Positions 9,813 through 18,335 of a stretch of DNA of 64,000 nucleotides are shown here, piece by piece; within the stretch, counting starts at the first letter, position 1; each line of letters starts with the position of its first letter. A program made the translations under genes and the position numbers. The DNA is taken from the NCBI RefSeq assembly GCF_030263935.1, contig NZ_CP127162.1, positions 3,729,501 to 3,793,500 on the forward strand, read 5' to 3'. Source of the stretch: Paenibacillus polygoni. GTDB lineage: Bacteria > Bacillota > Bacilli > Paenibacillales > Paenibacillaceae. Under the pieces are notes generated by a model. The model was not told the origin of the DNA, searched no databases, and worked only from the letters and a program-made list of their open reading frames with translations.

Positions 9813-9850
9813 TCGGGATATATAAGGGGTTACCCGCATATATATCCCGA
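9813..9850 (-). terminator. intercistronic hairpin between oppA and oppB
   Basis: A 12-bp perfect stem (TCGGGATATATA and its complement) with a 14-base loop follows the oppA stop. It is followed by an A/T-rich stretch rather than a clean T-run, so it probably acts as a partial terminator or 3' mRNA stabiliser, making oppA more abundant than oppBCDF. Confidence 0.6.
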
Positions 9851-9871
9851 AATAACTATACTGTTAGATGA

Positions 9872-11539
9872 TTACTTGTTCTCAAGATAAGCTCTGGTGA
9901 AATCAATCGCTCCGCTAAAGTCAAGGCTCACACCTTTAAGATTAGGTTTAGTGAGTGACACATTCGTATAATAGTACACCGGTGCAATAACCATATCATC
10001 TTGAATCAAGATTTTTTCAGCTTGTGCGAAGTACTCATTACGTTTAGCTAGATCTCTTTCCTCTGCCGCTTTCTTAATCAAAGCATCATATTCAGGATTC
10101 GCATAACCAGAATCATTATTACCGTTACCTGTTGTCCAAATATCCATGAATGTCATTGGATCATTATAGTCAGCAGACCAACCTGCACGCGAGATTTGAT
10201 AGTTAAGGTTGTTACGAGTTTCTAGGAATACGCCCCACTCTTGGTTTTGTGTAGCTACTTCTACACCAAGAACAGTTTTCCACATATTCGCAGCAGCTAC
10301 CGCCAATTTTTGGTGAGCTTCACTCGAGTTATAGATCAAAGTAATCTTAGGAAGAGTCGTGTATCCTTCTTCTTTCATACCTTCTTCTAGCAATTTCTTC
10401 GCTTCATCTGCATTCTCTTGGAAGTATCCTGTATCTTTTACTTCCTCACGGAACTGTGCTGATTCACCTTTAATACCTGGTGGTACAAAACCGTAAGCAG
10501 GAATTTGTCCGCCAAGGGTTACATTATCAACAATGGATTGACGATTTAGTGCCATTGCGAAAGCTTTACGGATTTTTGCATTTTGGAACGGCTCAGCCGT
10601 TGTATTAAACATATAATAGTAAGTGCTTGCAATACCAGTAGAATGGAATTCCTCTGGCAATTCTTTACTTACGCCTGGAATTTGGTCAGTAGGGATTTCG
10701 CCGTTAGGAGCTCCAGCATAATCAAGTTCTCCGCCTCTATAAGAGGATAGCTCTGTTGCACCGCTAGGTGTCAAAGACATATCGATTTTTGAAAGTTTGA
10801 TATTATCTTTATCCCAATATTGTTCGTTCTTTGTTACCTCAATTTTTTGTCCTGTTGTCCACTGGGTAAGCGTGAATGCACCGTTAGTGATCATTGAATC
10901 TTTGTTAGTTGCCCATTTATCATTACCTACTACCGATTGGTGAACCGGATAATAAGTATAGAATGAAGTCAGACCCAAGAAATAAGGAGTCGGATTTTTC
11001 AGAGTAACTTTCAAAGTATGCTCGTCCTCAGCTTCAATACCGACTTTGGAGAAATCTGTTAATTCGCCTTTATTGTATTCCTCTGCACCACTAATGTAGT
11101 AAAGTTGATAGGAATACGGAGGCGCTGGGGAGGTTGCAGGATCAAGTACGCGTTTCCAAGCAAATACAAAGTCATTTGCTGTTACTGCGTCGCCGTTGCT
11201 CCATTTAGCATCGTCACGAAGATTGAACTTGTAGATCAGTCCATCTTCGGAAATTTCCCAATCTTCAGCTACACCTGAAATTACATTGCCTTCAGAGTCC
11301 ATACGAACAAGGCCTTCATACATCGTTTTCAAAACGGTGTTCGTTTGGCTGTCTTGCGCAAGAGCAGGGTCAAAAGTTGGTGGTTCAGCGCTCAAGTTAA
11401 TTCTTAAAACCTGTTCTGTTGGTGTGGAAGAACCATCACCTTGACTGCTATCATTGCTATTATCTGAACCGCACGCTGCAAGTACGGTACCAAATGCAAG
11501 AACAAGCGTCAAAAGGACTAGCAAACTTTTCCTCTTCAT
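9872..11539 (-). CDS. oppA: peptide-binding lipoprotein OppA
   Basis: A 555-residue family 5 extracellular solute-binding protein. It has a lipoprotein signal peptide with lipobox LAAC, giving an anchored Cys23, then a short Ser/Asp/Asn linker and the large peptide-binding fold, with the family stretch FNLRDDAKWSNGDAVTANDF near residue 105. It delivers peptides to OppBC. In Gram-positives such systems feed nutrition and import signalling peptides. GAGGGGG precedes the start. First gene of the operon; a TATAAT lies about 40 bp upstream on the minus strand without a convincing -35. Confidence 0.94.
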   Translation of the reverse strand: MKRKSLLVLLTLVLAFGTVLAACGSDNSNDSSQGDGSSTPTEQVLRINLSAEPPTFDPALAQDSQTNTVLKTMYEGLVRMDSEGNVISGVAEDWEISEDGLIYKFNLRDDAKWSNGDAVTANDFVFAWKRVLDPATSPAPPYSYQLYYISGAEEYNKGELTDFSKVGIEAEDEHTLKVTLKNPTPYFLGLTSFYTYYPVHQSVVGNDKWATNKDSMITNGAFTLTQWTTGQKIEVTKNEQYWDKDNIKLSKIDMSLTPSGATELSSYRGGELDYAGAPNGEIPTDQIPGVSKELPEEFHSTGIASTYYYMFNTTAEPFQNAKIRKAFAMALNRQSIVDNVTLGGQIPAYGFVPPGIKGESAQFREEVKDTGYFQENADEAKKLLEEGMKEEGYTTLPKITLIYNSSEAHQKLAVAAANMWKTVLGVEVATQNQEWGVFLETRNNLNYQISRAGWSADYNDPMTFMDIWTTGNGNNDSGYANPEYDALIKKAAEERDLAKRNEYFAQAEKILIQDDMVIAPVYYYTNVSLTKPNLKGVSLDFSGAIDFTRAYLENK

Positions 11540-11687
11540 CTAGCATTTCCCCCTCAAAATGTGGTATATGTTTATAGATTATACAACCAGTGGTCAAAAA
11601 AATCCATATAACTTTTTCTTCTTCTACATATTTTTTCAAAATTCGACTCATTCGACACAAAACGCACGTAAAATATGTCATATTTTC

Positions 11688-12074
11688 TTACATCAGAGCT
11701 ATTATGTAACTGAATAATCCAAAGGCCATAAGTACTATGTAACTAAACCCCATCAAGACAAAAGCCATGCGCCAAACGACCCTGAACATACGCTTATAAT
11801 CAATCTTTCCTTTTAATCTCGTTTGGGCACTTCCGATCAGACCGAGAGCAATAAGTAACAAGATTAAAATCAAATAGAATCCAAACCCTGAGTCAAATGT
11901 ATTATTAAATAGAGCAGCAACCGCAGCAATCAGAAAGATTGTCGTCACATCCATTGCGGTAAGAAGGGCAACTTTCTTTTGCTTCTTATAATAAAGAACG
12001 AGGAAATACACAATGAGAAACGGAAAAAAAGGGAGCATGCTCAGCACGCTCAGGAAAGATTCGATTGTATTCAA
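11688..12074 (-). CDS. DUF3397 family membrane protein
   Basis: A 128-residue protein with four predicted membrane helices (about 8-28, 37-57, 62-82, 100-125) and a basic cytoplasmic loop before the last. It resembles the DUF3397 family often found beside panE and bshC in Bacillales. It begins at a TTG preceded by GAGGAAG, only 3 bp after panE, so the two are co-transcribed. Function unknown. Confidence 0.75.
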   Translation of the reverse strand: MNTIESFLSVLSMLPFFPFLIVYFLVLYYKKQKKVALLTAMDVTTIFLIAAVAALFNNTFDSGFGFYLILILLLIALGLIGSAQTRLKGKIDYKRMFRVVWRMAFVLMGFSYIVLMAFGLFSYIIALM

Positions 12075-12077
12075 ATT

Positions 12078-13025
12078 TTACACTTCCTCCTCTATTAACA
12101 TCCCTTGAACTAATTTATATACAAGCTCATGTCCAGGAGCGGCCACCCCTGCCTCCTTTGCCATAGCGATGATACTTCCGTTAATTGCATCAATCTCTGT
12201 TGCTTTCCCATTCATGACATCTGTACACATCGAAGACCGATTACTTGCGGTTGAGCGGCAAACTTGAATCACTTGTTCCCATAAATCAGCATCATAAGGA
12301 ATAGACAGCGCATCATACACACGAGCGGCTTCTACATACAATTGTTTCATCGTCTGTAGTCGGTAGGAATGATGTAATAACTCGCCGTTTGTAATTCTCC
12401 AAATGGAGGTAAGGGGATTAATAATCGCGTTAATCATCAGTTTTCGGTATACCAGCTTATCGATTTCATTCGACGATTTTGTAGTAAATCCTGCTTTGAG
12501 TAACGCTTCTGTAAAATACAGCATCACATTTATTGCTTTCGTTTGCTCTTCTTTGCATGACTCTAAGAGAGTTTCACCATAACCAGCTCGAATCACTTCA
12601 TACTTGCTTGTTCTTTTCGCCCCTTCTGTAGTTACCGCAGCAAACACAGTGGCTTTAGGCAAAGCCGTAGCCATTTTGCGAGTATGCCCTGTTCCATTTT
12701 GAAAACAATAAATGGGTATATCCACATCGGCGCTTGTCAGCACCTCAATCACATCGTTGATCGCACCTTGCTTTGTCATGATCATCAGAAGATTTCCCGG
12801 ATGCTTCTGCCATATCTCTTCAAATCGGTTGATCACATCGATCTGTAGATTAGAGACTTGCACCTTTGATACCTGCCCCTTGGGGTCCGTTATATGTATC
12901 CCATTCCTCACGAGTTCACTCGCTTGCTCCTCTGTTCTCACCCATAAACGGACCGATTCGCCAGATGCCGCAAGCTGGCCCCCATATAGTAGTCCCAGTG
13001 CCCCCGCACCAATTACATCAATCAT
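12078..13025 (-). CDS. panE: 2-dehydropantoate 2-reductase
   Basis: A 315-residue ketopantoate reductase family protein. It has an N-terminal Rossmann fold (VIGAGALGLLYGG at residues 4-16) and a C-terminal helical domain with the conserved Lys in YRKLMINAIINP, and would reduce ketopantoate to pantoate with NADPH for coenzyme A synthesis. The ATG at 13025 is preferred over 13046 because it places the fold normally and has GGAGTGGG upstream. The family includes enzymes of other specificity; position beside rsfA and bshC matches ylbQ/panE of Bacillus. Confidence 0.88.
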   Translation of the reverse strand: MIDVIGAGALGLLYGGQLAASGESVRLWVRTEEQASELVRNGIHITDPKGQVSKVQVSNLQIDVINRFEEIWQKHPGNLLMIMTKQGAINDVIEVLTSADVDIPIYCFQNGTGHTRKMATALPKATVFAAVTTEGAKRTSKYEVIRAGYGETLLESCKEEQTKAINVMLYFTEALLKAGFTTKSSNEIDKLVYRKLMINAIINPLTSIWRITNGELLHHSYRLQTMKQLYVEAARVYDALSIPYDADLWEQVIQVCRSTASNRSSMCTDVMNGKATEIDAINGSIIAMAKEAGVAAPGHELVYKLVQGMLIEEEV

Positions 13026-13062
13026 CAAAACAGATCCCACTCCCATTACGATTCATTTATTT

Positions 13063-13091
13063 ATTATGATAACAGAAGGATAAGATGACAA
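13063..13091 (-). promoter_or_regulatory. putative sigma-A promoter of panE
   Basis: TTGTCA (13091-13086), 17 bp, CATAAT (13068-13063) on the minus strand. The -35 box overlaps the T-run of the preceding terminator. Confidence 0.55.
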
Positions 13092-13127
13092 AAACCCGTC
13101 TACCGCATAATAGCGATAATACGGGTC
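13090..13127 (-). terminator. intrinsic terminator after rsfA
   Basis: On the minus strand ACCCGT and ACGGGT form the base of a stem followed by TTTTTG, just after the rsfA stop. Confidence 0.65.
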
Positions 13128-13151
13128 TTAGACACAGGCTTAATCTGTCTG

Positions 13152-13799
13152 TTAATCAATACGTTCGAGATTGCCGTTCGCATCCATTTTAAACCTAGAT
13201 TTCACTTCTTCCTCTTCTTCTGACAGAAATGCTAGTCTTCTTGCCCGGTCCATGATCTGGATCAGCGCTTTGTAGTCATCATTCACTACACGGTAGTCCG
13301 TCTGTACTTCGTTCACTTGTTTGAACAATCGTTCATTCTCAAACTTCAAATCATTTAATTCTTCTTCTTTTTCACGAAGCTCTTTTTCCAAGAGTTTTAA
13401 ATGTCTAGCATTTTCGTGAACCATCCCTTTCCATTGTCTCAGGAACCGGATTACGGCATCAATAGATAACGTTTCTTCTGAAAATGCTTCTGAGCGATAT
13501 ACCATTTCTTCCGTATCGGTTACAGAAAGGGCTGCAACCTGCGGCTGTACCGAAGATTGTCTTTTTGAATAACTTCTTTTTTGACGCTGTGCTTTTGCGA
13601 TTCCGATAGCTTCATCATACTTTTTACGGACAAAACTATTCCAACGAAAACCACAAGCAGCAGAGGTCCTTCCAATCTTATCCCCTACTTCTTCAAAAGC
13701 AGCCAGCTGAGTACTTCCTTCACGAATATGACGAAGCGTCACATCAGCCAGAATCAAATCATCTTCTGCACTCCAAGCATCTTGTCTCACAGCAGTCAT
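13152..13799 (-). CDS. RsfA-family prespore transcription regulator
   Basis: A 215-residue protein with an N-terminal Myb/SANT-like helix-turn-helix (WSAEDDLILADVTLRHI at about residues 9-25, then AACGFRWNSFVRKKY) and a long coiled coil (about 110-195). This is the organisation of RsfA and YlbO, prespore regulators acting with sigma-F. Position upstream of panE and bshC matches ylbO. AGGAGG precedes the ATG. The family is clear; the regulon is unknown. Confidence 0.88.
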   Translation of the reverse strand: MTAVRQDAWSAEDDLILADVTLRHIREGSTQLAAFEEVGDKIGRTSAACGFRWNSFVRKKYDEAIGIAKAQRQKRSYSKRQSSVQPQVAALSVTDTEEMVYRSEAFSEETLSIDAVIRFLRQWKGMVHENARHLKLLEKELREKEEELNDLKFENERLFKQVNEVQTDYRVVNDDYKALIQIMDRARRLAFLSEEEEEVKSRFKMDANGNLERID

Positions 13800-13960
13800 G
13801 CTATAAACCTCCTAACTTGCATCCATTATCACAACCTCACTCCGGCATGGTATACCAGAGTGTAAGCCGGTTATAAAAGCAGCTTTAATCATTCTTATGC
13901 CCTTCATAGAGTTCATAGAATCTATTTCATATTAAAATGTATTTCCAATTTTCAGCATTG

Positions 13961-13993
13961 TCATACCCGAAAAGATTTCGCTTTCATACCCGA
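13961..13993 (+). repeat. two direct copies of TCATACCCGA upstream of a promoter
   Basis: Identical decamers at 13961-13970 and 13984-13993, 23 bp apart (about two helical turns), end 6 bp before the -35 box of the DUF2626 gene. The layout suits a tandem activator or repressor site; no known factor is recognised. Confidence 0.5.
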
Positions 13994-13999
13994 TTTTTA

Positions 14000-14028
14000 T
14001 TTACAGGTTTTTCCTTAAAGGCTATAAT
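14000..14028 (+). promoter_or_regulatory. sigma-A promoter of the DUF2626 gene
   Basis: TTTACA (14000-14005), 17-bp spacer, TATAAT (14023-14028), about 48 bp before the GTG start. Confidence 0.75.
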
Positions 14029-14076
14029 GTTACTTAGTATACATTTGATCGAATTATCAGAAAGGGGGTTGCTATC

Positions 14077-14313
14077 GTGGCGCGCATGTTTCGTGTGCTT
14101 GGTTTTTTCACTCTAACGATTGGACTTATGGCTTTTGCCGCAAATATGCTAGAAATGGCCTTTCTTTTCTTCTTTCAAACCGTCTTCTTCGTTGTACTTG
14201 GCTATTTGAAATTCACTGAGAGAACGTACATCCTTTTATTCTGGGCTTACATGATTGTTAGTTTTACCGGTTTCAGCTATTGGACTGTATTTGAAATGGG
14301 CAAACCTTTATAA
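14077..14313 (+). CDS. DUF2626 family small membrane protein (YqgY-like)
   Basis: A 78-residue protein with three hydrophobic segments (about 7-24, 27-46, 52-72). It resembles the DUF2626/YqgY family of Bacillales, whose function is not known. It starts at GTG with AAGGGGG upstream, has its own near-consensus promoter and ends in a strong terminator, so it is monocistronic. Confidence 0.75.
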   Translation: MARMFRVLGFFTLTIGLMAFAANMLEMAFLFFFQTVFFVVLGYLKFTERTYILLFWAYMIVSFTGFSYWTVFEMGKPL

Positions 14314-14323
14314 AGATCATATT

Positions 14324-14364
14324 AAAGAACGGTTTGGCTGTTACAGCCAAACCGTTCTTTATTT
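14324..14364 (+). terminator. intrinsic terminator after the DUF2626 gene
   Basis: A perfect stem AAAGAACGGTTTGGCTG / CAGCCAAACCGTTCTTT with a 3-base loop, followed by an A/T-rich tail. Confidence 0.8.
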
Positions 14365-14423
14365 ATTTTCTTTTTCATACTATGTTTTAACAAGGTACAA
14401 GCTTGCGTTAGGAGGAGAATTGA

Positions 14424-15512
14424 TTGCGACACCGGTTACACGCTAAGATCGTATCGCTTACTATTTGCTTTCTTCTTATGGCGAACCCCGCCTCTTATGT
14501 CCATGCAGAACTTTCTATAAAAGAAGATAACCTGAATATACTCCAGAACAGCCTCTCGATCGTCGAGATTGATCATGAAATTAAGCGCACCCAAGATAAA
14601 CAAGAAGAACTCCAGCAAAAGCAGCAACGACTCGAAACAGAACTCCAACAACACAAGAAGGAAATGGCTAGTCATGAAGATCGAGCTGGCTCGATCGTTA
14701 GATCCTATTATATGGGTGAGCGTAATCAGTTCCTCCGTATTCTTTTGAGTTCAGATTCTTTTCGTTCACTCCAGATAGTGGCCGGTTATTATGAGATGAT
14801 TATACTTGGGGATCAGGAAACTCTGCGTGCCTACCATAAAAAATACAGTGAATTAATGGCTGTTTCTACGGAACTGGAGCAAAGTCTAACTGAACTTGAA
14901 CAGATCAAACAAAACCTGATCTATCAAAGAGAACGAGTAATGGCTCTTGAAGAAGAAGTGGAAAAAGGACTCTCTTCAAGTGATCAAAGAGACCTCATGG
15001 AGAAGTTGATTGTAGAACTGACTTCCTATTGGAATAATGTCGGAGTTCATGAAGTACATCAATATTTTAATGCGCTGGCTGTGGCGATGGAGAACCTCCC
15101 CTCCTACGTACAAAAAGAACCTGGCATTCTCTCTATAAATGGCGGTACTTATACGATTTCAATTACCGAAGCGCAGCTAAATGAATTTTTAAGATCAGAG
15201 AATGAAATTTTCCAAGACTTTTCGTTTGAATTTAACGACGATTACATTATTGCTTCTGGAAAACGTGACGATCTTGAACTCGCGGTTTACGGTCATTACT
15301 CTGTAATTGATGAGCCAGAGAACGGTATTCTTTTTCATGTTGATAAACTCATTTTCAACCAGTTTGAACTTCCTGATACAACTCGTACGATGCTTGAGCA
15401 GGAATTCGACCTTGGATTTTACCCTCAAAAATTAATGTCCTTCATTAAGGCGACCGGTGTATCAACCAGAGAACAAACACTTGAAGTAACGATGGAACTT
15501 TCACTCAAATAG
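14424..15512 (+). CDS. secreted coiled-coil protein of unknown function
   Basis: A 362-residue protein starting at TTG, six bases after GGAGGAG. It has a Sec signal peptide (cleavage likely after SYVHA, about residue 28), a long coiled coil (about 45-180) with a break at about 90-125 where the motif VRSYYMGERNQFLRILLSSDSF occurs as in PcsB/CwlO-type coiled coils, and a C-terminal ~120-residue beta-rich domain. The C-terminal part loosely recalls the YpmS-like fold, but this is a weak impression. It may be an extracytoplasmic regulator of wall enzymes. It ends only 24 bp from the stop of the convergent binding-protein gene, with no terminator seen between them. Confidence 0.7.
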   Translation: MRHRLHAKIVSLTICFLLMANPASYVHAELSIKEDNLNILQNSLSIVEIDHEIKRTQDKQEELQQKQQRLETELQQHKKEMASHEDRAGSIVRSYYMGERNQFLRILLSSDSFRSLQIVAGYYEMIILGDQETLRAYHKKYSELMAVSTELEQSLTELEQIKQNLIYQRERVMALEEEVEKGLSSSDQRDLMEKLIVELTSYWNNVGVHEVHQYFNALAVAMENLPSYVQKEPGILSINGGTYTISITEAQLNEFLRSENEIFQDFSFEFNDDYIIASGKRDDLELAVYGHYSVIDEPENGILFHVDKLIFNQFELPDTTRTMLEQEFDLGFYPQKLMSFIKATGVSTREQTLEVTMELSLK

Positions 15513-15536
15513 GACTCTTCAGAAACTGAAAAATTC

Positions 15537-16805
15537 TTACCTTGAATCTGTCATTAGCAGCGCGAGCTGTAGTTCATATTCTTCTAAAGAGATCTGCCCA
15601 TGTACAAATTGTTCAATCGTTTCCGCTGCAGCAAAGGACTTTTCAGGATCAGATAACACATGATCTTCATCCTGTAATAATGATTCTTCCATACTCTCTT
15701 CTAAAGCTTGCAGCGGGATCGCATTGGTTATATCAGATAGATCGGAATCCGTATACAGAGTGGAATATACAGGGAGCTTACCTGTGAGAGCAAACCAATT
15801 TTTTGCTGACTTTGGCGATGTAAGTTTCGTAAGAAACTCTACTGTCGCTTCTTTTTGCGTTGATTTAGGAGAGATAATAAAACTTCGTCCTTTTACAGCA
15901 AGTGACTGAGACTTCACATCATTATTAATATAGGAAGAAAGTTCTTGTCTATGGACAGGAATAAGTTCTGATAGAGTAATGATGCCGGCTTGAAAATCTC
16001 CACTAACGGACGAGAGATTGTACCGCTTTGTCTTTATATAAGAAAATAGAGGCTGGATAGCTTGAATCTGCTGTAATGTATCCTCTTCTTGTTCGCCATT
16101 TAGCTCAAACACGTGCGAGACGTCTGGATAAATCCCCAGGAAAGTAAGCCAAGAAGCATAGGCCACAGGATCTTCGCCATTAAAATAAAAAGGCTTGTTC
16201 AGCCTTTTCCCCCACCCCGTAAGACGAGACATCCACTCATCCCTTGTACTAGTCGATTGCAGCGGCTCCTCACTTGTCTCTTCGTTCCGATACTCGGCAT
16301 ACACATAGGGATCTACATCCATGGGAATAGACCACAGGTACCCGTTCCACTCCCCTGCTCGGAGCACAGAATCAAAAGAGTCAGCAGCAGCTATATTTCC
16401 ATCTCCGCCCATCACCGGCCGAGCATATCCTTTTTTGGCATACCATTTTATATACCGGTTATCAATAAGCAGGGTATCCGGGCTTTCCCCCATCATGAAT
16501 GTTTCCTTAAACGCTGAATAAAAATCAGCTGCTTCTCTATTTGTTATGGTGATCTCTATGCCGATTTCTTTTGCTATATTGTTAGCAAAACTCTGAAATA
16601 TTTCGTATTCCTCATCCTCCATCGATACCAGGACAGATAGAGGTTTATTTTTATGCGTAGTCTCCGGAGCAGGAACTGAGAATATATCTGTCACGTTGTC
16701 TCTTTCTTCTCTAGTTTGATCTTGAGCGAGATCAAGACTCGGTGAAAGTATGGTTAGGGACAATAACAATACAACAAACAGAATCCAATGATTTCTCCGT
16801 TTCAA
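15537..16805 (-). CDS. orphan extracellular solute-binding protein, no lipobox
   Basis: A ~422-residue protein resembling family 1 solute-binding proteins. It shows an N-terminal lobe (SVLVSMEDEEYEIFQSFAN), the conserved PDTLLIDN region, a mid GYLWSIPMDVDP stretch as in sugar binders, and a C-terminal FLTKLTSPKSAKNW segment. The N terminus has a signal/anchor helix but no Cys lipobox, and no permease or ATPase gene is adjacent, so a transport role is uncertain; it may act as a sensor or be released. The TTG at 16805 is chosen because GGAAGGAG precedes it. A TACAAT at 16855-16850 is a possible -10 box. Confidence 0.65.
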   Translation of the reverse strand: MKRRNHWILFVVLLLSLTILSPSLDLAQDQTREERDNVTDIFSVPAPETTHKNKPLSVLVSMEDEEYEIFQSFANNIAKEIGIEITITNREAADFYSAFKETFMMGESPDTLLIDNRYIKWYAKKGYARPVMGGDGNIAAADSFDSVLRAGEWNGYLWSIPMDVDPYVYAEYRNEETSEEPLQSTSTRDEWMSRLTGWGKRLNKPFYFNGEDPVAYASWLTFLGIYPDVSHVFELNGEQEEDTLQQIQAIQPLFSYIKTKRYNLSSVSGDFQAGIITLSELIPVHRQELSSYINNDVKSQSLAVKGRSFIISPKSTQKEATVEFLTKLTSPKSAKNWFALTGKLPVYSTLYTDSDLSDITNAIPLQALEESMEESLLQDEDHVLSDPEKSFAAAETIEQFVHGQISLEEYELQLALLMTDSR

Positions 16806-16920
16806 GGCTCTTGCTCCTTCCGCAAAAACAAAGCTTCCATTTACCAACTATTGTAACAAATTATTGGGTCTGTTGTCCTACTTCCTTTATGTTTTTGTTC
16901 TACATTCTTCTTTTTCCATA

Positions 16921-16950
16921 CAAAAAGAACCGGTTCTTTATGCCGGTTCT
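16921..16950 (-). terminator. intrinsic terminator after PIN-PhoH gene
   Basis: The minus strand has AGAACCGG, a 9-base loop, CCGGTTCT and then TTTTG. Confidence 0.75.
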
Positions 16951-17003
16951 CCGATTTTTAAAGATAGTCCCTTTTCCCGGGAAATAAACAGCCCCTGTTC
17001 GCT

Positions 17004-18335
17004 TTATAATAAATCAGCTGCGAGCTGGGCGAGCTTTGATCGTTCTCCTTTTTCAAGCATAATATGTCCGCTAATCCCTTCTTGACGGAAACGTTCCACA
17101 ATATACGTGAGTCCATTACTCGATGAATCCAGATAAGGATGATCAATCTGTTCTGGATCCCCCATGAGAATGATCTTACTTCCTTCCCCTACTCGGGAAA
17201 CAATGGTTTTGACTTCATGTCTGGACAAATTCTGAGCTTCATCAATAATAATAAACTGTCCTGGTATCGATCTTCCTCGAATATAAGTCAAAGCCTCAAC
17301 TTGGATACTGCCAAGCCCCATCAAAATCTTATCAATATCTCCTGATTTTTTGGTATCAAATAAAAATTCGAGATTATCATAAATAGGCTGCATCCAAGGA
17401 CGAAGTTTCTCATCTTTCTCTCCAGGTAGATAACCTATATCTTTTCCCATGGGTACGACCGGTCTCGCAATCAGTAGTTTTTTATATTTATGATCATCTT
17501 CCACCCTAAGCAGTCCTGCTGCTAACGCAAGCAGCGTTTTTCCTGTTCCGGCCTTGCCTGTAATCGTAACCAGCGGAATTTCATCATTTAATAAAAGTTC
17601 GAGAGCCATCCGTTGCTGTGCATTCCTTGCCACGATTCCCCATACAGGATCGTTACTTAAATACAGCGGCTCCATCTTTGTTCCTTCTTGATTTACTTTT
17701 AGTAAGGCAGATTTCCCTGTACCCATCTCATCCTTAAGAATAACAAATTCATGCGGATATAGAGCATAAGGTAGCTGTAAAGGCTTAATAGGTAGAAAGC
17801 GATACGTATAAAACTCATCAATAACGGAGGGATGAACTTTAATTGTAGAATAACCCGGATATAGATCACTAGGATCCGCCGTACGATCGGATAAATAGTC
17901 TTGCGTATATAAACCAAGCACATCCGCTTTAATTCGGACAAGCACATCTTTACTTACGAGAACAACCTGGTCTGCTTCCTCCTTTTCTTGCTCTTCGAGG
18001 TGATAATTGAGAGCGACAGCCAAAATACGATTATCATTTGTCACTTCCCCGAACATTTCCTGCACTCGAACAAAACTGCGATGATTTAGTTCCACCTTTA
18101 ATCTGCCGCCTTCTGGCAGTGGTACCCCGCTGTGAAGGTGACCCAGCTCCCTTAAGCCGTCTAATAAACGCGATACATATCTTGCATTGCGTCCTATCTC
18201 GTCCGCATTTCGTTTCTTCGAGTCAATTTCCTCTAAGACAACTGCTGGAATGACGACCTCATGCTCATCAAAAGCATAAATGGCGCCCGGGTCATGAAGC
18301 AGCACATTCGTATCCAATACAAAAATTTTTTTCAT
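17004..18335 (-). CDS. PIN domain-PhoH family ATPase (YlaK-like, PhoH2)
   Basis: A 443-residue fusion of an N-terminal PIN ribonuclease domain with a PhoH ATPase/helicase domain. The PIN part (about 1-150) shows acidic residues in LDTNVLLHD and VVLEEIDS. The PhoH part has Walker A GKAGTGKT (about 262), the IARPVVPMGKDIGYLPG stretch and Walker B FIIIDEAQN (about 365). PhoH2 proteins unwind and cleave RNA and resemble toxin-antitoxin-derived enzymes, but no antitoxin gene is adjacent. The ATG at 18335 follows GGAGGGG. Neighbourhood with ylaH and typA matches ylaK. A second, PIN-less PhoH gene lies at 47.8 kb. Confidence 0.9.
   Translation of the reverse strand: MKKIFVLDTNVLLHDPGAIYAFDEHEVVIPAVVLEEIDSKKRNADEIGRNARYVSRLLDGLRELGHLHSGVPLPEGGRLKVELNHRSFVRVQEMFGEVTNDNRILAVALNYHLEEQEKEEADQVVLVSKDVLVRIKADVLGLYTQDYLSDRTADPSDLYPGYSTIKVHPSVIDEFYTYRFLPIKPLQLPYALYPHEFVILKDEMGTGKSALLKVNQEGTKMEPLYLSNDPVWGIVARNAQQRMALELLLNDEIPLVTITGKAGTGKTLLALAAGLLRVEDDHKYKKLLIARPVVPMGKDIGYLPGEKDEKLRPWMQPIYDNLEFLFDTKKSGDIDKILMGLGSIQVEALTYIRGRSIPGQFIIIDEAQNLSRHEVKTIVSRVGEGSKIILMGDPEQIDHPYLDSSSNGLTYIVERFRQEGISGHIMLEKGERSKLAQLAADLL

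Noticed and set aside
12712..13083. Plus-strand frame antisense to panE
   Set aside because: Shadow of the panE Rossmann-domain coding sequence; no ribosome-binding site.
13837..13862. Inverted repeat CACTC..GAGTG with central GGTATACC in the rsfA leader
   Set aside because: Short imperfect stem; no T-run and no recognised operator, so not listed as a feature.
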